Assembly: GCA_016218805.1 (NCBI GenBank)
Contig: JACRCW010000080.1
Coordinates: 62,001-126,000, forward strand
From: Deltaproteobacteria bacterium
GTDB lineage: Bacteria > Myxococcota > JACRCW01
Direction of reading: 5' to 3'
DNA: 64,000 nt
A model generated the notes under the pieces. It was given only the letters and a program-made list of their open reading frames with translations. It made no database searches and was not told the DNA's origin. Each line of letters starts with the position of its first letter. Position 1 is the first letter of the stretch. Positions 48,537-58,137 of the stretch are shown here, in pieces. Made by a program: the position numbers and the translations under genes.

Positions 48537-48578
48537 CCCCGTCTTGCCGTGGCGCGGTCCGCTTGGCAGGCTGCGCCC

Positions 48579-49688
48579 ATGCGACAACCCACGCGCGTTC
48601 TGCCGGGCCTGTGCACCGTGTTCTTCCTGGGTGGCGGCTGCACCGGCTGCCCCGTGACGGGAACAACGGACGGTGGTGGCGGCGGTGGCGCGGCCGACGC
48701 GGCGGGCCACCACGACGCCGGGGGGACCGGTTCCTCTTCCGGCGCCAGCGCCGACGCGGGCCGTGACGCCGGCCCCGTGACGTTGGACGGTGGTCCGCGG
48801 GACGCGGCGGCGCACCCGCCCGACGCTGCGGTGGAGGTGGACGCGGGCAGCCCATTTGACCATTGGCCCATCACGTCCACCGGCGCGCTGGACCCGGTTC
48901 CAGGACTGGTCACCCCCGGCGCCACCGCGGACGGCGGGTGCGCGGCGCCCATCCCGGTGGACCCGCCGGACCTGGAGGTCGGTGCCGCCACCACGCACCG
49001 CTTCACCGGCACGGTGCCCGGCATCGCTGAGACGGGAACCTTCTACGTGTACGCGGGCAACGGCCTGGAGATTGTGGGCCCGGCGGAGACGGACACGGCG
49101 GGCGCTTACGCGGTCTCCGTGCCGCTGTTCTGCGGCTACAACCTGGTGAAGCTGACGTGGGACACCGGGACCGCGTGCCGGCCGTCCACGGTGCACCGGG
49201 TCTACTCGCGCGCGTGCACCAAGATGGACCTTCGCATCACCATCCTGTGGGATGCCATCGGGCGGGACTGGGAGCTGCACCTGATCCGCCCGGGCGGGCG
49301 CATCAATGACTCCGTCAGCGACTGCACGTGGACCACCTGCATCAACGGCAGCCCTGACTGGGGACGCCCCGCCGATCCGAGCGACGATCCGCACAAGGAC
49401 GTTGACGACGTGACGGCGTTTGGACCGGAGAGCATCTACCTGCCGGAGCTGGAGACGGGCGTCTACACGGTGATGGTGGAGCACTGGAATGCGTCCGGTG
49501 ACCCCGCATCGGATGGGCAGGCCATCATCAACCTCGCAGGGCAGACGCGCGTGTTCACCCTTTCGGACCTGGCGCCCATGCGGGTGTGGACGGTGGCCAC
49601 CATTGACGGGACCACCGTCACGGAAGGCGGCGCGGTCCATGACTGCTCGGCGAATTGGTCGGGCGGTTGCCGCGACGCGATCCCCTGA
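48579..49688 (+). CDS. Secreted lipoprotein with YfaP-like domain
   Basis: A 369-residue lipoprotein (VFFLGGGC). A low-complexity Gly/Ala/Asp spacer follows to about residue 95, typical of myxobacterial surface proteins. The rest contains a carboxypeptidase-regulatory-like fold (TFYVYAGNGLEIVGPA) and a C-terminal region similar to DUF2135/YfaP-type domains: RDWELHLIRPGGR, CTWTTCINGSPDWG, DVDDVTAFGPESIYLPEL and GVYTVMVEHW. Paired cysteines suggest disulfides. It probably sits on the outer membrane. Function unknown. Confidence 0.75.
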   Translation: MRQPTRVLPGLCTVFFLGGGCTGCPVTGTTDGGGGGGAADAAGHHDAGGTGSSSGASADAGRDAGPVTLDGGPRDAAAHPPDAAVEVDAGSPFDHWPITSTGALDPVPGLVTPGATADGGCAAPIPVDPPDLEVGAATTHRFTGTVPGIAETGTFYVYAGNGLEIVGPAETDTAGAYAVSVPLFCGYNLVKLTWDTGTACRPSTVHRVYSRACTKMDLRITILWDAIGRDWELHLIRPGGRINDSVSDCTWTTCINGSPDWGRPADPSDDPHKDVDDVTAFGPESIYLPELETGVYTVMVEHWNASGDPASDGQAIINLAGQTRVFTLSDLAPMRVWTVATIDGTTVTEGGAVHDCSANWSGGCRDAIP

Positions 49689-49691
49689 GCG

Positions 49692-50714
49692 TCACAGCGC
49701 GCCCTTCCACGGGGCCCCCAGCGCCTCCTTCATCCGGCGCAGCGTCACGGCGGAACGACCGGCGCGGCCCCGCAGCGGCGGCGCCCCGCCACCCGCCAGC
49801 ACAGACACGCATCCGCGCACGGACTGGGCCAGCGCATCCAGGTCGTACCCACCCTCCAGGCACAGCACCATCTTCCCGGCGGCGTGACGGCGCGCCACTT
49901 CGCGCACCGCACCGCACAGCGCCGTGAATCCCTCCGTCGTCAGTTCCATGCCGCCCAGCGGATCATCCCGGTGCGCGTCAAACCCCGCGGACACCATCAC
50001 CAGCTCCGGACGGAACGCTTCCGCAATGGGCAGCAGCACCTCCGCAAACACGGCCGCGTAGTCCGCGTCGTCACAGCCGGCCGGCAGCGGGGCGTTCACC
50101 GTGAAGCCCGCACCGTCACCCGCGCCGGTCTCCGTGACGTCGCCACTGCCCGGGTAGAACGGATACTGGTGCGTGCTCATGAACAGCACGTCACGCCGCG
50201 CGTAGAACGCATCCTGCGTGCCGTTGCCGTGGTGGACATCCCAATCCACAACGAGCACCCGCGCGATCCCGCGGGAGACCGCGTGTGCCGCACCGATGGC
50301 GAGGTTGTTGAAGAAACAGAAGCCCATGGCCCGGGTGGGCGTGGCGTGATGGCCCGGTGGCCGGACCAGCGCAAACGCATTCTCCGCGCGCCCGTCCAGC
50401 ACGGCATCCACCGCTTGCACAGCCGCACCCGCGGCCAGCAGCGCCGCGTCCACAGAGCGGGGGCTCGTTGCAGTATCGGGATCCAGCGCGTCATGCCGGC
50501 CGCGCGCGGACAACACCTGCTCCACCAGCGCGGCGGAGTGCACGCGCCGCAGCGCAGCGTCATCAACGGGGCGCGCGTCCTCCCACGCGGTCACCGCCAC
50601 GGGCTCACCGCGCAGCACGGACAGAATGGTCCCAAGGCGTTCCGCGCGCTCGGGGTGGCCCGCACCGGGGTGGTGGTCCAGACAGGTGGGATGGGTGAGC
50701 AGCAGGGTGGTCAT
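49692..50714 (-). CDS. Histone deacetylase-family (class II) amidohydrolase
   Basis: A 340-residue zinc amidohydrolase of the HDAC/acetylpolyamine amidohydrolase superfamily. The active-site pair is RPPGHHA; zinc ligands are Asp and His in VVDWDVHHGNGTQDAF and Asp in VSAGFDAHRDDPLGG; the catalytic-site LEGGYDL is present. Bacterial members deacetylate acetyllysine, acetylpolyamines or acetoin-pathway substrates; specificity cannot be read here. It opens MTTLLLTHPTCLDHHPGAGH. Divergent from the PEGA-like gene. Confidence 0.92.
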   Translation of the reverse strand: MTTLLLTHPTCLDHHPGAGHPERAERLGTILSVLRGEPVAVTAWEDARPVDDAALRRVHSAALVEQVLSARGRHDALDPDTATSPRSVDAALLAAGAAVQAVDAVLDGRAENAFALVRPPGHHATPTRAMGFCFFNNLAIGAAHAVSRGIARVLVVDWDVHHGNGTQDAFYARRDVLFMSTHQYPFYPGSGDVTETGAGDGAGFTVNAPLPAGCDDADYAAVFAEVLLPIAEAFRPELVMVSAGFDAHRDDPLGGMELTTEGFTALCGAVREVARRHAAGKMVLCLEGGYDLDALAQSVRGCVSVLAGGGAPPLRGRAGRSAVTLRRMKEALGAPWKGAL

Positions 50715-50786
50715 GACGCCGCAAGCCTACCGCGTTCAGCGCGGTCATTGACGCCGAGGTCCGCGGTACCCAAGATCCCGTCCCGG

Positions 50787-51683
50787 ATGTCACCCACCCT
50801 GTTCCTGGCGTCGGCGGTCCTCATTGCGGCACCGGCGTTGCCGGAGCGCCTGGCGCGCTTCCCGGTGCAGGGTCCGCCGGAGCTGGCCGGTCCCGCCGCG
50901 CACGAGGTGGACGCGGCGTTGGCACGCTGGAGCAGATGGCCGCGCGTGCCCGCCGTGGAGATGGACGGACTGGGCCTCATGGGCGGGCTGGAGAAGGCGC
51001 TGGCCTGCAGTGGCGAAGATGCGTGCAGCGCGCAGGCGGCCCGCATGGCCCAGGCGCGCTACGTGTTGTTCTGCCGCATTGCGGCGGACGCGGTGACCGT
51101 GGCGGTCTACGACGCGGGCGAAGGGAAGCTGGTCAAGCGCGTCCTGGAGCGGACCACGGAGCCGCTCGCGTCCATCGAGCTCGCGGTGGCGCGCGCGCTC
51201 GCGCCCGAGGAGGCCACGGGTCTGCTCGTCGTTGACGGCGCGGGCCCGGTGGAAGTGGACGGCGAGGTGGTGCGTAGCCCCGCGCGCGTGGCAGCAGGAA
51301 CCCACCAGGTCCGCATTGGACGGGACCCGCCGCGGGCGCTGCGGGTGCCCCTGCGGGGCGAGATCCGCGTGGTCGCCCCGGAGGCGCTGCGCGCTCCACG
51401 CTGGGGTGCGCACCTTCTCGTGGGTGCGGGCGCACTGGTGATGGTGGCCGGCGTCGTGGGCGCGCTCGGTGGCCTGACGGCGGTGGCCGCATGGGCGGAA
51501 CGGCGCATCACTGCTTCACAGCCGGAGCGCCTGGAGGGCTCAGCCCGCCTGCAACGGTTTGTGCTGTGGCAGGCAGGCGTGGCCGGTGGGCTGGCGGCGG
51601 GGATGATGGCCGTGGCGGCGCTGTTGCTGGGGAGCGGGGCCGCGCTGCTGTTGGGCGGTGCAACCTGGGAAGTGATGGGCTGA
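50787..51683 (+). CDS. Exported/membrane protein with PEGA-like domain
   Basis: A 298-residue protein with a signal-like N-terminus (LFLASAVLIAAPALPE). A domain follows with periplasmic character (YVLFCRIAADAVTVAVYDAG), resembling proteins that sum or display envelope parameters, then a PEGA-type repeat (GLLVVDGAGPVEVDGEVV, GTHQVRIGR). Two hydrophobic helices lie near 208-232 and 265-292. The family is common and mostly uncharacterised in myxobacteria. Probably located in the inner membrane. Confidence 0.65.
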   Translation: MSPTLFLASAVLIAAPALPERLARFPVQGPPELAGPAAHEVDAALARWSRWPRVPAVEMDGLGLMGGLEKALACSGEDACSAQAARMAQARYVLFCRIAADAVTVAVYDAGEGKLVKRVLERTTEPLASIELAVARALAPEEATGLLVVDGAGPVEVDGEVVRSPARVAAGTHQVRIGRDPPRALRVPLRGEIRVVAPEALRAPRWGAHLLVGAGALVMVAGVVGALGGLTAVAAWAERRITASQPERLEGSARLQRFVLWQAGVAGGLAAGMMAVAALLLGSGAALLLGGATWEVMG

Positions 51684-51697
51684 GGCTGGAGGGAAGC

Positions 51698-53218
51698 ATG
51701 TTGATGCGTTGGTTCATCCCGCGGTGCCCTGCGTTGCTGGCGCTGGCGTTGCTCTCCGCCTGCCCGCCCGATCCGACGGGGAACTACCGCGGCTGCCGCG
51801 ACGACACGGATTGCCTCAACGGCTACCGCTGCGTGCAGTCCGGCGCCGACACCGCCGTCTGCGAACGCCGCGACAACAACACCGCCACCAGCGCGCCCAC
51901 CGCCACCAGCGCCGTTTCCGGCGGCGCCTCCTCGTCGGCGGCCGCCGCGTCATCAGGCCCGTTGTGCGACCTTGCACAACTTACGCGCACATGCACCGCG
52001 CTGGGCATGGCGCAGGATGGCAACCGGTGCCTGTGCGTGGCCATCCCGCCTGCGCCCGACGCGGGCGTGGACGCCGGAACCTGCAACCCCGTGCTGCTGC
52101 GCTCCATCTGTGACGCGCTGGGCAAGGACACGGATCCCGGCGCGTGCCTTTGCAGGGACTACCCGCCGGACGGCGGGTTTGACGCGGGACCAAACGGCTG
52201 CCGCGTGGACACGGACTGCGCCACTGGCGAGTTCTGCTGCGGACTGCGCTGCCAGCCCACCAACGCCAACACCATCAACCGGCATTGCGGCTGCGCGCCC
52301 GGCGTGCCGGGGGACACCGGCGTGGACTGCACCACGGGAACAAGTGGGCGGCGTTGCATGGGCCCTGCTGACGCGCCGCTGGACGTGCGTGACGGTGGCG
52401 TGCGCGGGCTATTGGCCGGCGCGGTGTGCGGCTGCGGGGATGAGCGGCTGGCGCCGGATGACTGCGGTGTCGACGGGGAAGGGCTGGCCGCGTACTGCGT
52501 AGACCACCGCTGCGCGTGGCAGTCCACCACGCAGTGCGGGCCCGCGCGGGAGCCGTGCAGCGCGGCGCGCGGCGGAATGCACTGCATTGCCCAGGACGGC
52601 GGGGCGGGCCGGTGTGCCTGCGACGCCAACGCGGCGGATGCCACGGCGGAGTGCCCGCCGCTGCAGTCCCAGTTCCGCGCGGCCAGCCGGTGCGCCAGCG
52701 GCACCCTGCCTGCACCGTGGGGCACCTGCGCGTGCGGGTCAGGAACCGCGCTGTGCGTGGGCAGCCCCACCAGCACCTGCTGCAACACGTCCGGGTCCGC
52801 CATGGCGTGTGTCAACGTGACGTCGGACAGCAGCCACTGCGGCATGTGCGGCGTGGTGTGCGAAGACAACAACGCCAAGGGCTGCGCCATGCGTGCGCCC
52901 GGCACGTTTGCCAGTTGCGCCGGCACCTACAGCTACTCCAACGACGAGTGCTACCCCGGCACCGCGCAGAACCCGTTGGCCACAACCAACAAGGTCCGCG
53001 CCGTGCAGACCGCCAGCTACGTCTACGCATGCGTGTGTGACGCGTTCCGCGCGTACGGTGACGAGAGCGCCTGCCCGCCGGGCTACCACTGCTGCCCCGC
53101 CGGTGTGGCGGACGCCGGCGCCGGCTGCTGCGAACGCGTCTGCACCACGCCCGCCGCCTCCAACCGCTGCTTCACGACGTGGCCCAGGGACGCCGGCACC
53201 GCTGACGCCGGCCCTTGA
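51698..53218 (+). CDS. Large Cys-rich lipoprotein
   Basis: A 506-residue lipoprotein (ALLSAC) with more than 50 cysteines organised as small repeat-like modules. Modules include CRDDTDCLNGYRCV, CRVDTDCATGEFCCGLRC and GYHCCPAGVADAGAGCC, interspersed with Ala/Ser and Asp-Ala-Gly linkers. Such dense disulfide modules resemble Stig1/dickkopf-like Cys-rich repeats found on myxobacterial surfaces. The ATG follows GGAGGG. It is probably displayed on the outer membrane; adhesion or cell-contact roles are conceivable but not shown. Confidence 0.75.
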   Translation: MLMRWFIPRCPALLALALLSACPPDPTGNYRGCRDDTDCLNGYRCVQSGADTAVCERRDNNTATSAPTATSAVSGGASSSAAAASSGPLCDLAQLTRTCTALGMAQDGNRCLCVAIPPAPDAGVDAGTCNPVLLRSICDALGKDTDPGACLCRDYPPDGGFDAGPNGCRVDTDCATGEFCCGLRCQPTNANTINRHCGCAPGVPGDTGVDCTTGTSGRRCMGPADAPLDVRDGGVRGLLAGAVCGCGDERLAPDDCGVDGEGLAAYCVDHRCAWQSTTQCGPAREPCSAARGGMHCIAQDGGAGRCACDANAADATAECPPLQSQFRAASRCASGTLPAPWGTCACGSGTALCVGSPTSTCCNTSGSAMACVNVTSDSSHCGMCGVVCEDNNAKGCAMRAPGTFASCAGTYSYSNDECYPGTAQNPLATTNKVRAVQTASYVYACVCDAFRAYGDESACPPGYHCCPAGVADAGAGCCERVCTTPAASNRCFTTWPRDAGTADAGP

Positions 53219-53279
53219 CGCTCCCCCGCCGCTCCCCCATATCCGCTCCGCCCGTCGACAACGCGGGCTGAGGTGCCTG

Positions 53280-55181
53280 ATGCGGCTCATCAAGATTGCG
53301 CTGTGCAGCGTGAATGCCACCGTGGGAAGCGTGAAGTCCAACGTGGACCGCTGCGTGCGCCTGGCCACGGAGGCGGCGCGGGACGGCGCCACCGTGGCCG
53401 CGTTCCCGGAACAGGTTGTCGGCGGGTATTCGCCGGAGGACCTGGTGCAGTGGCACGGGTTTGTGGAGGCGCAGTGGCGGGAGCTGTCACGCTTTGGCCG
53501 GGAGACGGCGGCGCTGGACCCCGTGTTCATCCTGGGCGTGACGGTGGGCGCGGGCGGGCACCTGTACAACGCGGTGGCGGTGGTGCACCGCGGCGCGGTG
53601 CTGGGCGTGGTGCCCAAGGAGAAACTGCCCACCTACGGCGTCTTCTATGAAGCCCGCACCTTCTCGCCGGGCGCGCCCGGCCTGTCCGGCAACGTTGCGG
53701 GTGTCCCCTTTGGTGACCTGGTGTTCGCGTTTGATTTTGGCACCCTGGGCGTGGAGGTGTGCGAGGACGCGTGGTCTCCTGACGGGCCGCTGCGCCGCCG
53801 CAGCTACGCGGGCGCCGAGCTCATAGTGAACGTCTCCGCCAGCCCGTTCCGCATGGGCGTCATGGGCACCCGCCGCGAAATGCTGGCCACGCGCTCCGCG
53901 GACAACCAATGCACGCTCGCGTACGTGAACCTGGTGGGCGCCAATGACGGGCTGGTGTTTGACGGTGGGGGCTTTGTGCACCAGAACGGCCGCCCCGCGC
54001 TGGAGGCCCCGCGCTTCCGTGAAGGGCTCGCCTCCGTCGTGGTGGACCTGGACCGCACGCGCCGGCTGCGCACGGAGAACACCACGTGGCGGCGGGATTG
54101 CCAGCAGGCGCTTGAACAGGTTGCGCGCCCCACCGTGGTGGAATGCACCGGCCGCACCGCGGACCGCACCGCGTTGGCCTATCCGTTTCCACCGCACCGT
54201 TCGTTCTTCCTCCCGGGCGCCGCCGCGCGGCGCACGGCGCGTGAGGAGTTTGCCGAGGACCTGCTGGACGCGCTGTCCACCGGCGTGGGCGACTACCTGG
54301 AGAAGACCGGCGCGTTCCGCGGGCTGGGCATTGCGCTCAGCGGCGGCCGGGACAGCCTGCTCACGCTGCTCGTTGCCTGGCGCTACCTGCAACGCCGCTT
54401 GGCGGACCTGTCGGAGACGGAACGCCGCGCCAAGGTGGGCGCGCTGATGCACGCGTTCTACATGCCCACGCGTTTCTCGTCGGACCACACACAGAAGAGC
54501 GCGCAGCGCATCAGTGATGACCTGGGCGTGCCGCTCAAGGTGGTGCCCATTGAGGAAGCCTTCAAACGCGAAGCGGACGCGGCGCGCGAAATGGTGGGCG
54601 GGGACCTCACGCCCGTGACCATGCAGAACGTGCAGGCGCGCATCCGCGGCCAACGCATGTGGAACTGGGCCAACACCACCGGGATGCTGTTCCTGCAGAC
54701 GGGCAACATGAGCGAAAAGGCGATGGGCTACACCACCATTGGCGGCGACCTGGAGGGCGCGCTGGCGGTGCTGGCCAATGTGCCCAAGACCGTTGTCATC
54801 TTCCTGCTGGAGTACCTGCTGGAGAAGCACGGCTTTGAAGGGATCCGCATGACGCTGGCCGCCCCCGCCGGGCCGGAGCTGGCTGCCAACCAGAAGGGCG
54901 AAGACGAATTGATGCCATTCCCCGTGCTGGACAGCTGCTTCTACCTGTACGCGGCGGAGAAGCTGTCACCGGCGGAGATGACACCGGTGTTGTGCACCAT
55001 GTTTCCTGAGTTTGACCGCGCGCAGGTGGACGCATGGGTGACGCGGTTCACGCGGCTGTTCGTGCAGTCCATCTACAAGTGGGTGCAGGCGCCGCTGAGC
55101 CTGCACGTCGGAAACCTGGATCTGGATCGCGAGCGCGCCCTGCAGCTTCCCGTGGTGGAGACGACGGAGTGGACGCGCTGA
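53280..55181 (+). CDS. nadE: Glutamine-dependent NAD+ synthetase
   Basis: A 633-residue two-domain enzyme converting deamido-NAD to NAD with glutamine and ATP. The N-terminal nitrilase-type glutaminase domain has its triad: Glu in AAFPEQVVGG, Lys in PKEKLPTYGVFYEARTF and Cys in VEVCEDAWSPDG. The C-terminal synthetase has the PP-loop SGGRDS (Arg where Leu/Ile is usual), NVQARIRGQRMW, TGNMSEKAMGYTT and GGDLEGALAVLANVPK. A cytoplasmic essential enzyme. It lies 61 bp after the lipoprotein gene and converges with the PilZ gene. Confidence 0.95.
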   Translation: MRLIKIALCSVNATVGSVKSNVDRCVRLATEAARDGATVAAFPEQVVGGYSPEDLVQWHGFVEAQWRELSRFGRETAALDPVFILGVTVGAGGHLYNAVAVVHRGAVLGVVPKEKLPTYGVFYEARTFSPGAPGLSGNVAGVPFGDLVFAFDFGTLGVEVCEDAWSPDGPLRRRSYAGAELIVNVSASPFRMGVMGTRREMLATRSADNQCTLAYVNLVGANDGLVFDGGGFVHQNGRPALEAPRFREGLASVVVDLDRTRRLRTENTTWRRDCQQALEQVARPTVVECTGRTADRTALAYPFPPHRSFFLPGAAARRTAREEFAEDLLDALSTGVGDYLEKTGAFRGLGIALSGGRDSLLTLLVAWRYLQRRLADLSETERRAKVGALMHAFYMPTRFSSDHTQKSAQRISDDLGVPLKVVPIEEAFKREADAAREMVGGDLTPVTMQNVQARIRGQRMWNWANTTGMLFLQTGNMSEKAMGYTTIGGDLEGALAVLANVPKTVVIFLLEYLLEKHGFEGIRMTLAAPAGPELAANQKGEDELMPFPVLDSCFYLYAAEKLSPAEMTPVLCTMFPEFDRAQVDAWVTRFTRLFVQSIYKWVQAPLSLHVGNLDLDRERALQLPVVETTEWTR

Positions 55182-55187
55182 ACTGCG

Positions 55188-55508
55188 TCAGCCCGCCAGT
55201 GCCAGCGCGCCACCGCGCAGCACCTCGTCGACAATGTGCGCGCGCTCGGACGGCTTGAGGCCCAGAAATTCAATGGCCGCCCGCCGGCCCTCGCTCCGCA
55301 ACACGCGGCCCAGCACGGTCACCGCCCACCGGTCCGCCGCGAACACCACGCGCAACGTGAGGAAGCTGCGCGCGGGCAACGGTTCAGGGGTCTCCAGCAG
55401 CATGCCGCCCGCGCCCACGTCCCGGCCCACCGCCACCACCGCATCCCGCTTCCGGCAGATGGCCACCTTCCCCTGGAACGCCGCCCTCTCAAATGCACGC
55501 CGTGACAT
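55188..55508 (-). CDS. PilZ-domain protein
   Basis: A 106-residue single-domain protein of the myxobacterial PilZ type. The N-terminal MSRRAFERAAFQGKV holds the Arg-rich motif and GRDVGAGGMLLE replaces the usual D/N-x-S-x-x-G with D-V-G-A-G-G, so c-di-GMP binding may be altered or lost. Core strands SFLTLRVVF and WAVTVLGRVL follow, with EFLGLKPSERAHI at the end. Start at 55508 with AGGAGG upstream. Such proteins in myxobacteria influence motility and polarity. Confidence 0.85.
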   Translation of the reverse strand: MSRRAFERAAFQGKVAICRKRDAVVAVGRDVGAGGMLLETPEPLPARSFLTLRVVFAADRWAVTVLGRVLRSEGRRAAIEFLGLKPSERAHIVDEVLRGGALALAG

Positions 55509-55720
55509 GTCCACGCCTCCTTGGAGCCCGCCCACCTTTCAACACGTTCCATGCCAATGGACACCGCGAGGTGGCCGGATGGAAACCCGGCCGTGGCGCC
55601 TGCGGTTTTGCGCACCGCCGCGGATTGGCCGGCAGAGGCGCAGGCCTGGGAAAACCGTGCACGCGTGACATTTCCGTCGGTGCACTAACGCGTGCGGCAT
55701 CCGCCGTTTGACGGATACGC

Positions 55721-57160
55721 TCACAGAATCCAGCTGACCCACGTGGCCGCGTACACAGCGACCAGCAACGCCGCCACCACATCCAGCAGCGCGCCGGTGC
55801 GCATCATGACGGGGAGGCGCACGTAGCCGCTGCCAAACACGATGGCATTGGGCGGCGTGCCGGCAGGCAGCGCAAAGTCGCACGACGCGGCCACCGTGGC
55901 AGAAAACAACAGCGGCAGCGACGGGGGCAGCACGTTCAGCATCACGTTGATGGTTGCGGTGTTGGAGGCCACGGCGGACAGCGCCACGGTGGACAGCGCC
56001 ACCACGCCGTACTGCACGGCCACCGGCTGGTCCTGCAGCCCGCGCAGCTGTCCCGCCAGCCACGTGGAGAACCCGCTGGTCTCCAGCCCCGCCGCCATGG
56101 CAAAGCTCCCGCCCAGCAGCAGCAGCGTGTCCCACGGCACGCGCTTCAACGTGGGCCAGGAGACGCGCCCCAGCGCCAGCACGGTGGCGCCTGCCAGCAT
56201 GGCCACCGTGGCCTCGTAGTGCTTGCCCTGGAAGCGGAAGCCGGGCCACGGCGCCGGCACGTGTGGGGCAATGACGTCCTTGAGCACGTCCCCCAGCATC
56301 CAGGCCACCGCGGCCACGGAGAACACCAGCGCCACCTGGCGTTCGCCGCGGCCCATGGGGCCCAGCGCCGTCAGCGCCGCGCGCAGCGTGTCCCGCCCGG
56401 TGCCGGAACGGGGCGCATCCCGGCGGCCGCTGAGCCACAGGAACAGCCAGCACACCGGCAACAGCAGCAACACAAACGGCAGCGCCGCGGCGACGTACTC
56501 AAAGAACCCGATGTCACGGTGGAGCACGCGGCTGGCGTACCCGCAAAAGATGGAGTTTGTGCCCGTTCCAATCTTGGTGCCAATGCCGCCGACGTTGGCG
56601 CCGTACGCCACCGCCAACATGATGGATCCGCCGTACGCCTGCAGGCGCCCGCCTCCCGCCTGCGCCTCCAGCTGCCGCACCAGCGCCAGCGCAATGGGGC
56701 ACATCATGACAGCGGTGGCCGTGTTGCTGATCCACAGGGACACCATCGCCGTGGCCAGCAGCATCCCCAGCAGCAGGCGCGGCGGATCCGTGCCCACCGC
56801 CGTCATGATCTGCAGCGCCACGCGCCGGTGCAGCCCCGTCTCCTCCATGGCCGCGCCCAGCACCATGCCGCCCAGGAACAGGAAGATGTACGCGTCCACG
56901 TACGGCGCCGCGGCGCCGGCCATCCCGTTCACGAAACCGCCGCCAAACACGCCCAGCAGCGGGAAGGCCACCAGCGGCACGCACGCCGTCACGCCAATGG
57001 GCAGCGCATCGGTGAGCCACCACAGCGCCATGAGCAGGGCGACGCCGGCCGCGCGCGCGGGACGGTCACCGGCGCCGGGGATGTCGCGCAGCGGGTTGGG
57101 GAGCACGCACAGGGCGGCGCATGCCACCACGCCCAGCAGGAGCCCCGCCCGTCGCCACAT
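55721..57160 (-). CDS. DASS-family (SLC13) anion/dicarboxylate transporter
   Basis: A 479-residue polytopic inner-membrane protein, about 11 helices. The two Ser-Asn-Thr substrate/sodium motifs are intact: LWISNTATAVMM in the first half and AVASNTATINVML in the second. WWLTDALPIGVTACVPL near the N-terminus is typical of the family. Members take up C4-dicarboxylates, citrate or sulfate with sodium; the substrate is not determinable. ATG at 57160 preferred over GTG five codons upstream. Confidence 0.9.
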   Translation of the reverse strand: MWRRAGLLLGVVACAALCVLPNPLRDIPGAGDRPARAAGVALLMALWWLTDALPIGVTACVPLVAFPLLGVFGGGFVNGMAGAAAPYVDAYIFLFLGGMVLGAAMEETGLHRRVALQIMTAVGTDPPRLLLGMLLATAMVSLWISNTATAVMMCPIALALVRQLEAQAGGGRLQAYGGSIMLAVAYGANVGGIGTKIGTGTNSIFCGYASRVLHRDIGFFEYVAAALPFVLLLLPVCWLFLWLSGRRDAPRSGTGRDTLRAALTALGPMGRGERQVALVFSVAAVAWMLGDVLKDVIAPHVPAPWPGFRFQGKHYEATVAMLAGATVLALGRVSWPTLKRVPWDTLLLLGGSFAMAAGLETSGFSTWLAGQLRGLQDQPVAVQYGVVALSTVALSAVASNTATINVMLNVLPPSLPLLFSATVAASCDFALPAGTPPNAIVFGSGYVRLPVMMRTGALLDVVAALLVAVYAATWVSWIL

Positions 57161-57272
57161 GGTCCGGCACCGCACTGCCTTGGGCTGATCCTGTCAAGGG
57201 ACTTGAAGGCCACGCGCGCTTCTGGAAGGTTGCCCCCGCCCGGCGCCCCCGCCGAGGCCGCGGAGTCCGACG

Positions 57273-57959
57273 ATGTCATCCGGCATGCTTCCCGTTGTTC
57301 GCGTGGCGCTGCTCCTGCTGGCCGTCTGTCTCCCCACGGTGGCGCGGGCCCAGGCCGCACCCGCGGACAACGCGGCCCCGCTGCCACCCGCCTCAGAAGG
57401 CGAGTTTGTCCCATATGCGCCGGCGCCGCCCGCCGACGCGGCAGCCACCCCGCCCCCGGCGACGACGACGACGACGACTCCCGCGCCGGCCGCGCAGCCC
57501 CCGCCGCCCGCCGCACCGCCTCCGGCCGCGGTGGAAGCGCCGCCACCCGTCATCAACGCTCCGCCTCCGGCCGCGCCCGCTTCGCCGCGTACGGACGACA
57601 AATGCGGCGGTCCGCGGCGCGGGTTCTTCCGTGGTCCCATCCCCAACTGGGCGGCTGGCGCCGTCGCGGGCGGTGCTGTGGGCGCGCTGGGGTTTTCGCT
57701 GCTGGGGCTGGGTGCCGCGCTGGTGATCAACATCGCCGTGGTGCGCGGGTACCTGCCCACGCCGTCTGCGCAGTTGCCGGGCGTGTACGCGCTGCCACTC
57801 GCCGCGCTGCCGCTGGGCGCCGTGCTGGGCGCGGTGGTGGGCGGTGTGGCCGCGCCGTTCATCCCCACCCTGCCCATCAGCCGTCCCTGCACCACGGGCC
57901 CCGGGAATGACCCCACGCTGCGGCAGAGCGGCACGGCGTCAGCACCCGGCACCGGCTGA
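57273..57959 (+). CDS. Pro/Ala-rich exported protein with glycine-rich transmembrane hairpin
   Basis: A 228-residue protein: a signal peptide (VALLLLAVCLPTVARAQA), about 75 residues of low-complexity Pro/Ala/Thr including a six-Thr run, a short Cys-containing segment (DDKCGGPRRGFF), then two Gly/Ala-rich hydrophobic helices (AAGAVAGGAVGALGFSLLGLG and LAALPLGAVLGAVVGGVAAPF). No family was recognised. It is divergent from the transporter gene. Function unknown. Confidence 0.6.
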   Translation: MSSGMLPVVRVALLLLAVCLPTVARAQAAPADNAAPLPPASEGEFVPYAPAPPADAAATPPPATTTTTTPAPAAQPPPPAAPPPAAVEAPPPVINAPPPAAPASPRTDDKCGGPRRGFFRGPIPNWAAGAVAGGAVGALGFSLLGLGAALVINIAVVRGYLPTPSAQLPGVYALPLAALPLGAVLGAVVGGVAAPFIPTLPISRPCTTGPGNDPTLRQSGTASAPGTG

Positions 57960-58037
57960 CGGCAACCCCAACGCGGCAGCGGCGAGCGTACGCGCCTGCT
58001 GCCCAGACCCGATCCAGTCTGCCGCCCACAGGGCCCG

Positions 58038-58057
58038 TCCCAGATTTCTTTCTGGGA
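58038..58057 (+). terminator. Stem-loop after the Pro/Ala-rich gene
   Basis: A perfect 7-bp stem (TCCCAGA / TCTGGGA) with a 6-nt pyrimidine-rich loop, about 80 nt after the stop codon. It lies directly before the candidate ECF promoter. Confidence 0.45.
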
Positions 58058-58060
58058 GGG

Positions 58061-58089
58061 TGTCCAATAAGGGGACCCTCGCGCGTCAT
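58061..58089 (+). promoter_or_regulatory. Candidate ECF sigma-factor promoter
   Basis: TGTCCA (58061-58066), a 17-bp spacer and CGTCAT (58084-58089), resembling ECF promoters (TGTC/CGTC). It lies about 50 bp before the YciI/DGPF gene that is followed by an ECF sigma gene, so autoregulation is plausible. Confidence 0.45.
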
Positions 58090-58137
58090 CCTCCCAAAGA
58101 AGCCCGTACTTCGCGGGCGCCGCTTTCAGGAGAAGCC

